Notes: generated by a model from the letters alone, not told the origin. A DNA stretch of 64,000 nucleotides from Sandaracinaceae bacterium (GCA_040218145.1 JAVJQK010000122.1:1-64000), one strand, 5' to 3'. Shown: positions 50,571 through 59,363, counted from the stretch's first letter. Translations and numbers: made by a program.

Positions 50571-51869
50571 TCAGGCGGCCTCCCGGTGCTCCACCTCGAG
50601 CGGCATCGCGTCGAGCAGCTCGGCGTAGCGGGCGAGCAGCTCCTCGCGTGAGTTTGCGCCCAGGTACACGCAGGCGAGGATGTAACTGTAGCTGTCCTGG
50701 TCGACAAGCTCGCTCAGCCGCTCGCCCTCCTCCACCTCGACCTCGATGAAGGCGTCGAAGCGCCGCTCGAGCGCCGCCACCTCCTCTTCCGTGGGCACGC
50801 GGCGAACGACTCCGTCCCGGCGCACGCGGTGGAGCAGCTTGGCGGCCAGCGCCTTCTCACCGGCGCCGGGCTCGAAGCGCGGCGCGATGCCCAGCGCGAC
50901 GTCGATCGCGACCTCGTGCACCGTCTGACCGTCGACCATCATCGCCAGCGGCGCGTGCGACTGCGAGATGCGCGGGTTGATCTCGATCAGGCGGAGCGCG
51001 TCCGTCTCCGGGTCCCAGAAGAACTCTGCGTTGAAGCAGCCGTCGTCGTATCCGACCTCGCGCAGGACCGCGCTCGTCATCGCCTCCATTCGACGGTGGA
51101 TGCGCGCGGGCTGGCTCGAGGGCCACTCGAACCGCGTGAAGACCTCGTCCTCGCGGATCATGTCCATCGTCGCGTGGAACGCGATCTCCCCGCGAAAGAC
51201 CCTCCCCTCGTGCGCGATCTCGAGGCCGCCCAGATACTCCTCGGCGATGCAGTAGCGCCCGCCGATGTCACGGAACCGGGCGCTCACGCCCGCCTCCTCC
51301 ACGAGCTGGTCGAAGGGCTCCGCGATGCGCGGGATCTCGGCGCGGATCTCCTCGAGCGCGCGCTCGAAGTCCAGGCGCGACTCGATCCGAAACCCGAGCT
51401 GCGAGCTGAACGCCTTCACCGGCTTCAGCCAGAAGGGGTACGGCAGCTCGGTGTTGCGCGCCGCGTCCGGGTCGAACGGGTCCACCAGCGCGAAGCGCGG
51501 CGTCTCGTCGCCGAGCGCGCGTCTCTGCGCGACGCGGCTCCAGTACTTGTGGCCGCACTGCACGACGGAGTCGACGCTCGGCGCGCGGCAGCCGCGCTCG
51601 CGCGAGAGCATCGGCGCGAGCAGCGTGGTCGGGAAATCCCAGTGCGCGATGATCGCGTCGACGCGGCCCCCGAAGGCGTCGAGCTGCGCGCGCGCCTTGT
51701 CGACGACGCGCCCGATGTGGAGCTCCTCGACGTGCACCACGTCCGCGAAGTCGAGGAGCGGGATGAGATGGAAGCGCTCCCCGACCCCGCGGACCGTCTT
51801 CAGCTCCTCGAAGTGGAGCTTGGTCGGGGCGATGACGAAGACGTTTCTGGGCTCACGCGTGCTGGTCAA
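50571..51869 (-). CDS. ATP-grasp ligase-like protein
   Basis: TTG 51869 has GGAGGAA ideally placed upstream, so it is preferred over the longer frame; the product is 432 residues. The ATP-grasp fold is recognisable: FWLKPVKAFSSQLGFRIESR as the ATP-binding lysine strand, FDQLVEEAGVSARFRDIGGR, EEYLGGLEIAHEGRVFRGEI with the Glu/Gly loop, and FNAEFFWDPETDALRLIEIN followed by PRISQSH, the metal-binding Glu and Asn. Enzymes of this type join a carboxylate to an amine or thiol. The substrate cannot be read; the gene stands alone. Confidence 0.78.
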   Translation of the reverse strand: MTSTREPRNVFVIAPTKLHFEELKTVRGVGERFHLIPLLDFADVVHVEELHIGRVVDKARAQLDAFGGRVDAIIAHWDFPTTLLAPMLSRERGCRAPSVDSVVQCGHKYWSRVAQRRALGDETPRFALVDPFDPDAARNTELPYPFWLKPVKAFSSQLGFRIESRLDFERALEEIRAEIPRIAEPFDQLVEEAGVSARFRDIGGRYCIAEEYLGGLEIAHEGRVFRGEIAFHATMDMIREDEVFTRFEWPSSQPARIHRRMEAMTSAVLREVGYDDGCFNAEFFWDPETDALRLIEINPRISQSHAPLAMMVDGQTVHEVAIDVALGIAPRFEPGAGEKALAAKLLHRVRRDGVVRRVPTEEEVAALERRFDAFIEVEVEEGERLSELVDQDSYSYILACVYLGANSREELLARYAELLDAMPLEVEHREAA

Positions 51870-52169
51870 TGGTCGTTCCTCCGGGGAGAGAAAGAGCAAA
51901 GACCGCTCCGTCCCGCGCGCTCCCCGACGACCGGGCCATCACCGCGTCGAGGAGACCCGGGAGGGCGATCTGCCACGGACCGATGACCACGCGTCCGAAC
52001 AGCTCCTGGACAGGCGCGCCGCCTCGGCGCAGAGCCGAAAAGCACCACGAAACCGAGGGCTCGCGAGGCCAATCGTGACGACGTGGCGCAAAGTGCGGCC
52101 TGCGTGGTGCGATCGTGCACCGCGGTCGGGGGTGCGGCCGGCGGCATGGGGATTGCGCAAAGAGCGTGC
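51870..52169. other. Divergent intergenic region
   Basis: The 300 bp between the ATP-grasp and amidase genes holds the promoters of both. I see two similar GCGCAAAG stretches (near 52086 and 52157) and a GATCGTGCACCGCGGT segment, but no gene. A minus frame ending in DGAVFALSLPGG is weakly protein-like and not convincing. Confidence 0.35.
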
Positions 52170-53945
52170 ATGTCCCGCCTCCGATTGTCGCTCCTCGCCC
52201 TCCTCGTCGCCGCCTGCGCGAGCCCCTCGCCGAGCGTGTCCACGCTGCAGGAGGCCGCCGCGCAGGGCGAGGCGCGCTTCGGCGTCCCGGCCGCGCTGAC
52301 CCTCGCGGTCGCGTGGACGGAGACGCGCTGGCAGATGCCCGAGGGGGACCACGACGCGCACGCCCACATGCCGGCCCAGGTGGGCGTCGGCGGCCTGCGC
52401 CCGTGGATCGCGCCGATGGACGCGCTGGCGGCCGACCTGGGGGTGAGCCCCGAGACGCTCGAGGAGGATCCGGCGCTCTCGCTCCTGGCCACCGCGGCTC
52501 TGCTGCGGCGCCTCGCCGACGCGCGCGGCGTGGACTCGCTCGAGCCGGGCGACTGGCACGAGGTGCTCGCCGACTACGCGGGCCTCGAGGGCGAGGACGT
52601 GCGCGAGAGCTACGCGTCCGACGTGTTCGCCTGGATGCGCCGCGGCGTCTCGGCCACCGGCCCCGGCGGCGACGAGGTGCTGCTGCGCTCGAGCGAGGTC
52701 GCAATGCCCGACGGAGTCTCCGCCGTCCGCGCGTACAGCCACGCGGAGTACCCCGGCGCGCGCTGGGTCGCGGCGCACTCGTCGAACTACTCGAACCGCA
52801 CCGCGAGCATCGACCGCATCATCATCCACACCACCCAGGGCTCGTACGCGGGCGCGATCAGCTGGTTCCAGAACCCGAGCGCGAACGTCTCGGCGCACTT
52901 CGTGATCCGCTCGAGCGACGGCGCGATCACCCAGATGGTGCACGAGCGCGACAAGGGCTGGCACGTCGGCAACTGGAACAGCCGCTCCATCGGCATCGAG
53001 CACGAGGGCTACGTGGCCGACCCGGGCCGCTGGTACACCGACGCGATGTACCGCTCGAGCGCCGCGCTCGTCCGGCACCTCTGCGGGAAGTACGGCATCC
53101 CGATGGATCGCGCGCACATCGTCGGCCACTCCGAGGCGCCGGGCGCGACGCACACCGACCCCGGGAGCGGCTGGAACTGGAGCCGCTTCATGGACCTGGT
53201 CCGCGGCGTGCCCGAGGCGCCGCCCTTCGCCGCGAGCGCGGGCGCGCAGGACGCCCCGGCGGAGATGGTGTCCGGCGAGCGCGCCGTCGCGTGGGTGGAG
53301 TATCGCAACGATGGATCACGCGAGTGGTCGCTCGACCGCACCCGGCTCGGGACCAGCTCGCCGCAGGATCACGCGAGCCCGTTCTTCGACGTGGAGAACT
53401 GGATCAACGACCACCGCGCGACGCCTCCCGATCACAGCGGCTACGGGCACGGCGACGTGGGCCGCTTCACCTTCATGATCACGGCCCCCGAGGTCGGCGA
53501 GGAGACGGTCGTCACCGACACGTTCCGGCTCGTGCAGGAGGGCACGACGTGGTTCGGCGACGAGGTGACGCTCTCGGTCCGCGTGCGGCCCTCGACCCCG
53601 CCCGAGCCCCCCACGCCGGCCGATGAAGACGGCGACGGATCCCCGGCCGACGCGGACTGCGACGACGGCGACCCGAGCCGCTACCCGGGCGCGATGGACG
53701 TCTGCGGCGACGGGATCGATTCGGACTGCGACGGCGCCGACCCGGTGTGCATGGAGCCGCCCGCGACCGAGCCGCCTCGCTTCGAGCCGCCCGGCGAGCC
53801 GGTCGACGTCGAGCGTCCCACCGAGCTCCACGGGAGCTGCAGCGTCGGCGCGGGCGCGTCGTCCGCCACCTCCCCGATCCTGCTCGTGCTCGGCCTGCTG
53901 CCGCTGCTGCGCCGCCTTCAGGGGCTGCGGGTCTCGCAGACGTAG
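52170..53945 (+). CDS. Lipoprotein amidase with lytic-transglycosylase-like N-domain and MYXO-CTERM-like tail
   Basis: ATG 52170 gives 591 residues with a lipoprotein signal (LSLLALLVAACASPS). Residues 25-150 look like a transglycosylase/goose-lysozyme-type helical domain (FGVPAALTLAVAWTETRWQM, with the Glu of TETRW, and VLADYAG). Amidase_2 (PGRP-like) occupies about 210-360: IDRIIIHTTQGSYAGAISWF, VSAHFVIRSS, GWHVGNWNSRSIGIEHEGYV, HIVGHSEAPGATHTDPG, with the zinc His residues. A beta domain, a MopE-like unit (CDDGDPSRYPGAMDVCGDGI) and a C-terminal Cys plus hydrophobic helix plus Arg complete it. It probably cuts peptidoglycan stems; its 3' end overlaps the lectin gene by 28 bp. Confidence 0.8.
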   Translation: MSRLRLSLLALLVAACASPSPSVSTLQEAAAQGEARFGVPAALTLAVAWTETRWQMPEGDHDAHAHMPAQVGVGGLRPWIAPMDALAADLGVSPETLEEDPALSLLATAALLRRLADARGVDSLEPGDWHEVLADYAGLEGEDVRESYASDVFAWMRRGVSATGPGGDEVLLRSSEVAMPDGVSAVRAYSHAEYPGARWVAAHSSNYSNRTASIDRIIIHTTQGSYAGAISWFQNPSANVSAHFVIRSSDGAITQMVHERDKGWHVGNWNSRSIGIEHEGYVADPGRWYTDAMYRSSAALVRHLCGKYGIPMDRAHIVGHSEAPGATHTDPGSGWNWSRFMDLVRGVPEAPPFAASAGAQDAPAEMVSGERAVAWVEYRNDGSREWSLDRTRLGTSSPQDHASPFFDVENWINDHRATPPDHSGYGHGDVGRFTFMITAPEVGEETVVTDTFRLVQEGTTWFGDEVTLSVRVRPSTPPEPPTPADEDGDGSPADADCDDGDPSRYPGAMDVCGDGIDSDCDGADPVCMEPPATEPPRFEPPGEPVDVERPTELHGSCSVGAGASSATSPILLVLGLLPLLRRLQGLRVSQT

Positions 53946-54649
53946 GGGAGCCCGTCGCTGCACGGGTGATCGGCCCACTGTCCGTCCGAGAGATCGCCGT
54001 CCATCTGCGAGCAGTCCTGGCTACCGACGTCCTCGGGCACGCCGCCGCGCCAGTTCGTGAAGCCGCGCGCCGTCCCGCCCGACCAGATCACCGTGCCGTC
54101 CACCCACTCGTACCGGGCCTCCATGCCCATGTCGTGCAGGCCGATCCATGTGTCGTCGCGGGAGGTGTTCATCCAGACCCAGCGGTCCTCCGCCGAGTCG
54201 TTCAAGATCGCGAGGTCGTAGCCGCGCGCCATGCACCAGGCGCGCGCGGCGCTCCAGTTGCGGTCCATGTCGTTGCAGAAGAGGTAGTGATGGCCTCCGC
54301 GGCTGAGCGCGCGGCAGCCGCACACGCCGTCCTCGTCGACCTGGCCGTCGCAGTCCTCGTCCGTCGCGTCGCAGGTCTCGGGCAGACACACGCCAGTGTC
54401 CGGCAAGCCCGTGTCGGGCAGGCCCGTGTCCGCAGCACCCGTGTCGCGAACGCCAGCGTCGGACGGCGCCGCGTCCCGGAGGCCGGCGTCCATTCGCCCT
54501 GCGTCGACGGACGTCGTCGCGTCGGCGAGCGACCCATCCCGCGTCGGCGTCTCGGCGTCGCGGCCAGGCTCGCCGGGCGTCCTCAGCCCGGAGCGGTCGA
54601 GCGAGCACCCCGTGACCAGAACGACGAAGATCACGACCCAGCGAGTCAT
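53918..54649 (-). CDS. Lipoprotein with C-type lectin-like domain
   Basis: ATG 54649 overlaps the Rieske gene stop by four bases. The 243 residues begin with a lipoprotein signal (WVVIFVVLVTGCSLDRSG), a linker of DAG and TGLPDTGLPDTG units encoded by 15-bp repeats, and a MopE-like unit (CDATDEDCDGQVDEDGVC). The C-type lectin domain has its landmarks: NWSAARAWCMARGYDLAILN, TWIGLHDMGMEARYEW, QDCSQMDGDLSDGQWADHPC and YVCE. Carbohydrate-site residues EPN/QPD and WND are replaced by PED and WAD, so sugar binding is uncertain. It may be a surface adhesin. The overlap with the Rieske gene is unexpected. Confidence 0.78.
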   Translation of the reverse strand: MTRWVVIFVVLVTGCSLDRSGLRTPGEPGRDAETPTRDGSLADATTSVDAGRMDAGLRDAAPSDAGVRDTGAADTGLPDTGLPDTGVCLPETCDATDEDCDGQVDEDGVCGCRALSRGGHHYLFCNDMDRNWSAARAWCMARGYDLAILNDSAEDRWVWMNTSRDDTWIGLHDMGMEARYEWVDGTVIWSGGTARGFTNWRGGVPEDVGSQDCSQMDGDLSDGQWADHPCSDGLPYVCETRSP

Positions 54650-55893
54650 CTCCCTGAGCGTATCCCGCGCTGAAGTGAGGGTGTAGCCAGGTAGGCGTCG
54701 AGGGTGGCGTGCATGTGCAGGATGGCGCGCTCGTGCCGCCCGAGGCGAGGGCCCTCGAACCCAGGAGATCGCATGCCTGCTTGCACCGCGATCACCTGCG
54801 CGAGATCGTCCTCGGTCACCCGTCCGGTGCCGCCCTCGTCCGAGGGTCGCGCGTGGGTGGAGATCCTCGGAGTCGGACGCGGCTCGCCGGCTCCGATCCG
54901 CGTGAAGGTGAGCTGGTCGAACGACGTGCGCTCGGGGTCCGTGGGGTGCGGGCGGTGCCGGTGCAGCATCGCGGACATCGGATAGACGTTGAGCGTCTGG
55001 CTCGGGAAGAGGAACCAGCTCCGCCCCATGGTCAGCGCCGCGTCGGAGAGCGTGGTCAGGCCTCGCGCGCGGAGCGCCTCGCGGAGGAGCGCGGGCCCGC
55101 GGCGGGCGTCCCCCTCGAGCCTCGCGGGGTCCGCGCCGTTGCTCTTCAGCAGCTCTTCGAGCGCCTCGGTCACCTCCGTCGGCGACACGTGCGGGCCCGG
55201 GCGCCCGAGCTCGAACGTCTGCTCCGCGTGCGGGCCGTGGAGGGTCGTCACGACGGTCGTCTCGTCGACGCTCCCCAGCAGGTACGGATGCACCGCCGGC
55301 ACGTGGTAGGCCTCGTTGAAGAGGTCGGCGACCGTCTTCCAGTTGCAGGGCAGCTCGAAGGTCTTCTGATCGACGAGCGCGTAGTCGGCGAGATCGTAGG
55401 GCGCGAGCGCGTCGGTCGCGGGCGCGAGCCACTCCGCGAGCGTCTGCTCGGGCTGGCCGAGGTGCACGAAGACCTGGCCGTTCCACGACGCGCAGGCGAG
55501 CGCGGACAGGCGGACGTCACCCTCGGCCAGCGCCCCGAACGAGGCGCGCTCCGGGACGCGCGCGAGGCCTCCGTCGAGATTCCATTGCCAGTGGTGCAGA
55601 GGGCAACGAAGCGTGCGGAGCTCTCCCGACGCGTCGTCGACGAGCCGCCGCCCACGGTGCTGGCAGACGTTGTGGAACGCGCGGACCTCGCCGTCGTCGC
55701 CGCAGATCACCAGGACCTCGGTCGCGCCGCCGAGCCGCACCGTGACGAACTGACCGGGGCGCGCCACCAGGTCCGCCGCCGCCGCGTGCAGCCACACGCG
55801 CGGCCAGAGCTTCGACCGCTCCGCCGCGGCGATCTCGGGCGACAGGTAAGCGGCCTTGGACACCAGTCCGACCTCGGGCGTGGGAGGGCGCAT
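54646..55893 (-). CDS. Rieske non-haem iron aromatic-ring-hydroxylating-type oxygenase
   Basis: ATG 55893 gives 415 residues. The Rieske [2Fe-2S] site has CQHRG and CPLHHW near the N-terminus. The catalytic non-haem iron site is in NEAYHVPAVHP, with a downstream Asp expected. The layout matches the alpha subunit of ring-hydroxylating dioxygenases and related choline- or carnitine-type monooxygenases. No beta subunit, ferredoxin or reductase gene is adjacent; electron supply must come from elsewhere. The gene is cotranscribed with the C-type-lectin lipoprotein through an ATGA overlap. The substrate is unknown. Confidence 0.85.
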   Translation of the reverse strand: MRPPTPEVGLVSKAAYLSPEIAAAERSKLWPRVWLHAAAADLVARPGQFVTVRLGGATEVLVICGDDGEVRAFHNVCQHRGRRLVDDASGELRTLRCPLHHWQWNLDGGLARVPERASFGALAEGDVRLSALACASWNGQVFVHLGQPEQTLAEWLAPATDALAPYDLADYALVDQKTFELPCNWKTVADLFNEAYHVPAVHPYLLGSVDETTVVTTLHGPHAEQTFELGRPGPHVSPTEVTEALEELLKSNGADPARLEGDARRGPALLREALRARGLTTLSDAALTMGRSWFLFPSQTLNVYPMSAMLHRHRPHPTDPERTSFDQLTFTRIGAGEPRPTPRISTHARPSDEGGTGRVTEDDLAQVIAVQAGMRSPGFEGPRLGRHERAILHMHATLDAYLATPSLQRGIRSGR

Positions 55894-55954
55894 GGGCAGA
55901 CGCTACCCGATCGGCGCCGCTCGCGATCGCGCTCGAAGGCGTTAGCGTGCGCGC

Positions 55955-56173
55955 ATGAGCGAAGAGAACGAACAGGGCCGCTGGTTGCGCGAGACCGCGG
56001 ATCAGGGCGAGACCGAGCGCGCGCTCGTGGTGGCCGCCATCGAGGCGGCGAGCGAGAAGGTGCGCGCCGAGCGGCAGGGCACGGAGACCCCGCCCGACGC
56101 GTGGGCGGACGCCGTCACGCGGTCCGCGTGGGCGCTGGTCTCGCGCATCTTCCCCCGCGGCGAGCAGCCCTGA
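55955..56173 (+). CDS. Small acidic hypothetical protein
   Basis: ATG 55955 gives 72 residues (RWLRETADQGETERALVVAA and IEAASEKVRAERQGTETPPD). It is helical, charged and without membrane segments or cysteines. The frame has good coding composition and is divergent from the Rieske gene with 61 bp between starts. I do not recognise a family. Confidence 0.5.
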   Translation: MSEENEQGRWLRETADQGETERALVVAAIEAASEKVRAERQGTETPPDAWADAVTRSAWALVSRIFPRGEQP

Positions 56174-56323
56174 CGCGGCCGGGCCTTGCCTCCGGGCCCT
56201 GAATCGGTCACTCCAGGCACCACGTCTGGAGCGCGGCGCGCTCCGGGCGGGGGGAGAGGGGAAGCAAACGGCGGGACCACACTTGGCCCCGCGCTTGCTG
56301 GGCCCCGACGTACTGGGGTCATC

Positions 56324-57058
56324 ATGAAGAGAGCTTTCTTCGCGCTGTGTGCGCTCATCACGGGGTGCGCGAGCGCGCCCGCCACGCCGCCGGTCTCGGC
56401 CACCTCGGCCGCTCGCTCGGAGACGGCCGCCGCGGTCGTGGCGATCGACGAAGAGGAGCGCGAGCAGCGCACGATGCGCATCGAGGGGCTCACCGGAAGC
56501 CTGCCGATGCAGGAGGTGCGGCGGGTCCTCGAGCCGCGCAGCCCCGTCTTCGCCGAGTGCTTCCTCGCGCGCTCGCGGCGTCTCTCGCAGCTCTCGGGCG
56601 GCGTGCGCCTCTTCATCCGGGTCGCCACCGACGGCAGCGTCGAGCGCGCCTTCCCGGAGGACTCGACCCTCGGCGACCGCGAGACCGAGCGCTGTCTGAC
56701 CGACGTGGCCCGCGACACGCGCTTCCCGCGTCCGCGAGGCGGCGCGGCCGAGGTGCGCTGGCCGCTCCACATCGACCCGGCGGGCCGCCACCCGGAGACC
56801 TGGGACGAAGGCCGCGTGGCGCGCATCGTCGAGCGTCGCGGCGCCGACGCGATGGCGCAGTGCCTTCCCGCAGGACAGCACGGCGACTTCCAGGTGACCG
56901 CCTACGTGCGCGGCTCGGGCCGCGTGCTCGCGGCGGGCGTGGCGGTGACCGACGAGGCCCTCGTCGACGCGATCGACTGCGTCCACCACGCCGTCGGCCG
57001 CTGGCGCATGCCCCCCACCCGGCGCACCGCGAAGGTGACCTTCGTGATCCACGGCTGA
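56324..57058 (+). CDS. Lipoprotein with AgmX/PglI-type domains
   Basis: ATG 56324 gives 244 residues. The signal peptide (RAFFALCALITGCASAP) carries a lipobox. The mature part has two tandem copies of a roughly 90-residue domain with the pattern of the AgmX/PglI C-terminal family: FAECFLARSRRLSQLSGGVR, LFIRVATDGSVERAF, LGDRETERCLTDVARDTRFP, then AQCLPAGQHGDFQVTAYVRG and DAIDCVHHAVGRWRMP. In myxobacteria these domains occur in gliding or envelope proteins. Paired cysteines in each copy suggest a disulphide. The role is inferred from the domain family only. Confidence 0.68.
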   Translation: MKRAFFALCALITGCASAPATPPVSATSAARSETAAAVVAIDEEEREQRTMRIEGLTGSLPMQEVRRVLEPRSPVFAECFLARSRRLSQLSGGVRLFIRVATDGSVERAFPEDSTLGDRETERCLTDVARDTRFPRPRGGAAEVRWPLHIDPAGRHPETWDEGRVARIVERRGADAMAQCLPAGQHGDFQVTAYVRGSGRVLAAGVAVTDEALVDAIDCVHHAVGRWRMPPTRRTAKVTFVIHG

Positions 57059-57060
57059 GC

Positions 57061-57107
57061 GGTCTGCCTGCCCAGACCATTGGTCTGGCCAGCGCATCCA
57101 CGGATGC
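57061..57107. promoter_or_regulatory. Cluster of short inverted repeats
   Basis: GGTCTG (57061), CAGACC (57073) and GGTCTG (57082) can form two mutually exclusive hairpins; CCAGACCATTGGTCTGG (57072-57088) is a near-perfect palindrome. GCATCCACGGATGC (57094-57107) forms a third. They start 3 bp after the stop of the AgmX-like gene and precede the next gene by 55 bp. They may be a terminator or an operator; no T-tract follows. Confidence 0.5.
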
Positions 57108-57161
57108 AGAGACGAGGCCCCGGCTCGACGTGGTACGGCCGTTGCGGTCGGTCGTCGGGAC

Positions 57162-59195
57162 ATGACCACCCGACGCATCGCACTCGCCATCCTCGCCCTC
57201 GGCCTCTCGGCCTGCGCCTCCACCCTCGCGAGCGACGACGCCAGCCGCCCGACGGGCAGCTTCGACGGGGGGCCGGCGCCGGCCGTGATCGAGGTATGCG
57301 GAGACGGCATCGACGACGACGCGGACGGGCGGATCGACGAGGCGTGCGCCTGCGAGCCGGGCACGGAGCAGCCGTGCTGGCCCGGCGGGGTGGAGTCGCG
57401 GGGCGCGGGCGCCTGCGCCGATGGGGTCCAGGCCTGCGAAGGGGAAGGGACCGAGTTCGGGCTCTGGCGCGAGTGCGTCGCGGCGACGCTCCCGGCCGAA
57501 GAGCAGTGTGACGGAGCCGACCACGACTGCGACGGCGCCGTGGACGAGGGCTGCCCGTGCGAGGAGGGCGAGGTCCGAGGGTGCGAGGCGCAGGAGTTCC
57601 TCTCTCCCCCCTGCCGTGGAGGCGAGCAGGCGTGCGTCGGAGGGGTGTGGTCGGCGTGCGAGGGGGCGATCGGTCCCACCCCCGACGTGTGCGATGGAAT
57701 CGACAACGACTGCGACGGAGTGCGGGACGAGGCCTGCTGCGTGCCGGCCGACGAGACCTGCAACGGCATCGATGACGACTGCGACGACGCGATCGACGAG
57801 GCGGCCTGCGCCTGCGAGGTGGGCACGCCTCATTGCGGGAGCGCGACGGATGTGGGCGCCGTGGCCTGGCAGAACGTCTTCGGGGAGATCGGGCGGCAGT
57901 GGCCTCCGGTGGCGGTCCGCGGCCCTGCGGGTGACCTCTTCGTCGCGGGCTCGTTCGAGACGCCGATGGACTTCGGCGCTGGCGAGGTGACGCCGAGCTC
58001 CGTCGACGGATATCTCGCGCGCTACTCCGCGAGCGGCGGACTCTCCTGGCTCGAGATCGCGTCGGGCGGCGGCCGGGACTCCTGGCGCGCGGTCGGCGCG
58101 TCCCGCTCGGGCGTCGCGGTCGCAGGTGCAAGCACGGGCTACACGCTCGACGGCGTGATGGTGCCGCCCGGGCGGATCACCGTCGCCTCGTTCGCGTCGG
58201 GCGGGAGCCTCCGCTGGTCGGCCAGCCCCGCGCACACGCCCCCCTCCGGCTCGGGGGTCTGGCAGGTGGCGAGCGTGGACGCCGTCGCGATCGACGACGC
58301 GGGGAACGTCTACGCGGGCGGCGCCTTCAACGGCAGCCTCGACTTCGGAGGGGGCGTGGAGCTCACGCGAGGCACGACCTCGGAGCCGTGGATCGCGAGC
58401 TTCGACTCGAGCGGCGCCGTGCGCTGGGCGCGCATGTTCGATGGCGCGGACGTGTCGATCCTCAACGGGGACGAGCGAACGCAAGACCTGGTCGTGCGCG
58501 ACGGAGTCCTCTACGCGGTCGGGACGTTCGCGGGGAACACCGACTTCGGCGGGGGGACGCGCAACGGCGGGAGCGCGGGCACCGGCTTCGTCGTCGCGGT
58601 CGACGCCGCCTCCGGCGCCCATCGATGGGACCGCGCCCTGCGCGTCGCCCGGCCCGAGGTCGTGGCGATCCATCCGTGCGGCGACCTGCTGATCGGGGGC
58701 CAGTGCGGGGGGAGTGTCGATCTCGGGGGGATCACCATGGCCTGTCCGTCCTCGGCGAAGTCCATCGCGTTCGCGGCCGCGTACGCCCCGGACGGCACGC
58801 CGCGCTGGGGACGGAGCTTCCCGGCCGGCGGCGGCCACGCGGCGGGGCGCGTCACCGGGGTCGCTCTGGACGACTCCGGCACGGCGTATCTCGTCGGGCA
58901 GTTCTCTCGCTCGATCAGCATCGGCGGCGCCACCTACACGGCCGACGAGGCGGCCCCGTCGCGCGACCCGAGGCTGGGCTTCAGCGCCATCCTCTCGGGC
59001 GTCGACGGCGCCGTGCTCACCTCGCGGGTCTGGCGCGACGTCGACCAGCTGGAGAGCGTCGCCGTCTCACCGAGCGGCGAGATGATCTTCACCGGGTTGA
59101 TGAACGCGACCGTGTCGCCGGACCTCGGCGGGTGCACGGGCTGCGCGGACACAGGTCAACACACGTTCCTCGCTCGCTTCGGCGTGTGCCGGTGA
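57162..59195 (+). CDS. Large secreted lipoprotein with MopE-like Cys modules and SBBP-like propeller
   Basis: ATG 57162 gives 677 residues. A lipoprotein signal (RIALAILALGLSACAST) precedes MopE-like modules: VCGDGIDDDADGRIDEACAC, CDGADHDCDGAVDEGCPCEE, VCDGIDNDCDGVRDEACC and TCNGIDDDCDDAIDEAAC. From about residue 225 a beta-propeller-like region repeats units with FVAGSF, IDDAGNVYAGGAFNGSLDFG and VAVSPSGEMIFTG. This architecture is common in predicted surface lipoproteins of myxobacteria. It is followed by REP-like elements. Confidence 0.78.
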   Translation: MTTRRIALAILALGLSACASTLASDDASRPTGSFDGGPAPAVIEVCGDGIDDDADGRIDEACACEPGTEQPCWPGGVESRGAGACADGVQACEGEGTEFGLWRECVAATLPAEEQCDGADHDCDGAVDEGCPCEEGEVRGCEAQEFLSPPCRGGEQACVGGVWSACEGAIGPTPDVCDGIDNDCDGVRDEACCVPADETCNGIDDDCDDAIDEAACACEVGTPHCGSATDVGAVAWQNVFGEIGRQWPPVAVRGPAGDLFVAGSFETPMDFGAGEVTPSSVDGYLARYSASGGLSWLEIASGGGRDSWRAVGASRSGVAVAGASTGYTLDGVMVPPGRITVASFASGGSLRWSASPAHTPPSGSGVWQVASVDAVAIDDAGNVYAGGAFNGSLDFGGGVELTRGTTSEPWIASFDSSGAVRWARMFDGADVSILNGDERTQDLVVRDGVLYAVGTFAGNTDFGGGTRNGGSAGTGFVVAVDAASGAHRWDRALRVARPEVVAIHPCGDLLIGGQCGGSVDLGGITMACPSSAKSIAFAAAYAPDGTPRWGRSFPAGGGHAAGRVTGVALDDSGTAYLVGQFSRSISIGGATYTADEAAPSRDPRLGFSAILSGVDGAVLTSRVWRDVDQLESVAVSPSGEMIFTGLMNATVSPDLGGCTGCADTGQHTFLARFGVCR

Positions 59196-59229
59196 CGACG
59201 CGCCAGGGGACGCCCCCTCGTTCACGTCC

Positions 59230-59263
59230 GGGAGGGCTACGCCTCGGGGAGGGCTACGCCTCG
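59230..59263. repeat. 17-bp direct repeat (two copies, third at 59391-59407)
   Basis: GGGAGGGCTACGCCTCG occurs at 59230-59246 and 59247-59263, directly before hairpin element 2, and again at 59391-59407 directly before hairpin element 3. The fixed position suggests that it is duplicated with the element. Confidence 0.7.
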
Positions 59264-59348
59264 GGGACGCTCTTCGTCTTATCGTCATTCGGAAAAACCA
59301 AATCAATCCAGCCACTTCGAGCTATGACGATATGACGAAGAGCGTCCC
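59264..59348. repeat. 85-bp GGGACG hairpin element, copy 2
   Basis: Left arm GGGACGCTCTTCGTCTTATC and right arm GATATGACGAAGAGCGTCCC pair over about 25 bp with a single central mismatch. The loop carries AATCAATCCAGCCACTTCGA, shared with copy 3 and, with two changes, copies 5 and 6. It lies 69 bp after the stop of the gene at 57162. Confidence 0.85.
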
Positions 59349-59363
59349 CGCCTGCTGTTCTCA

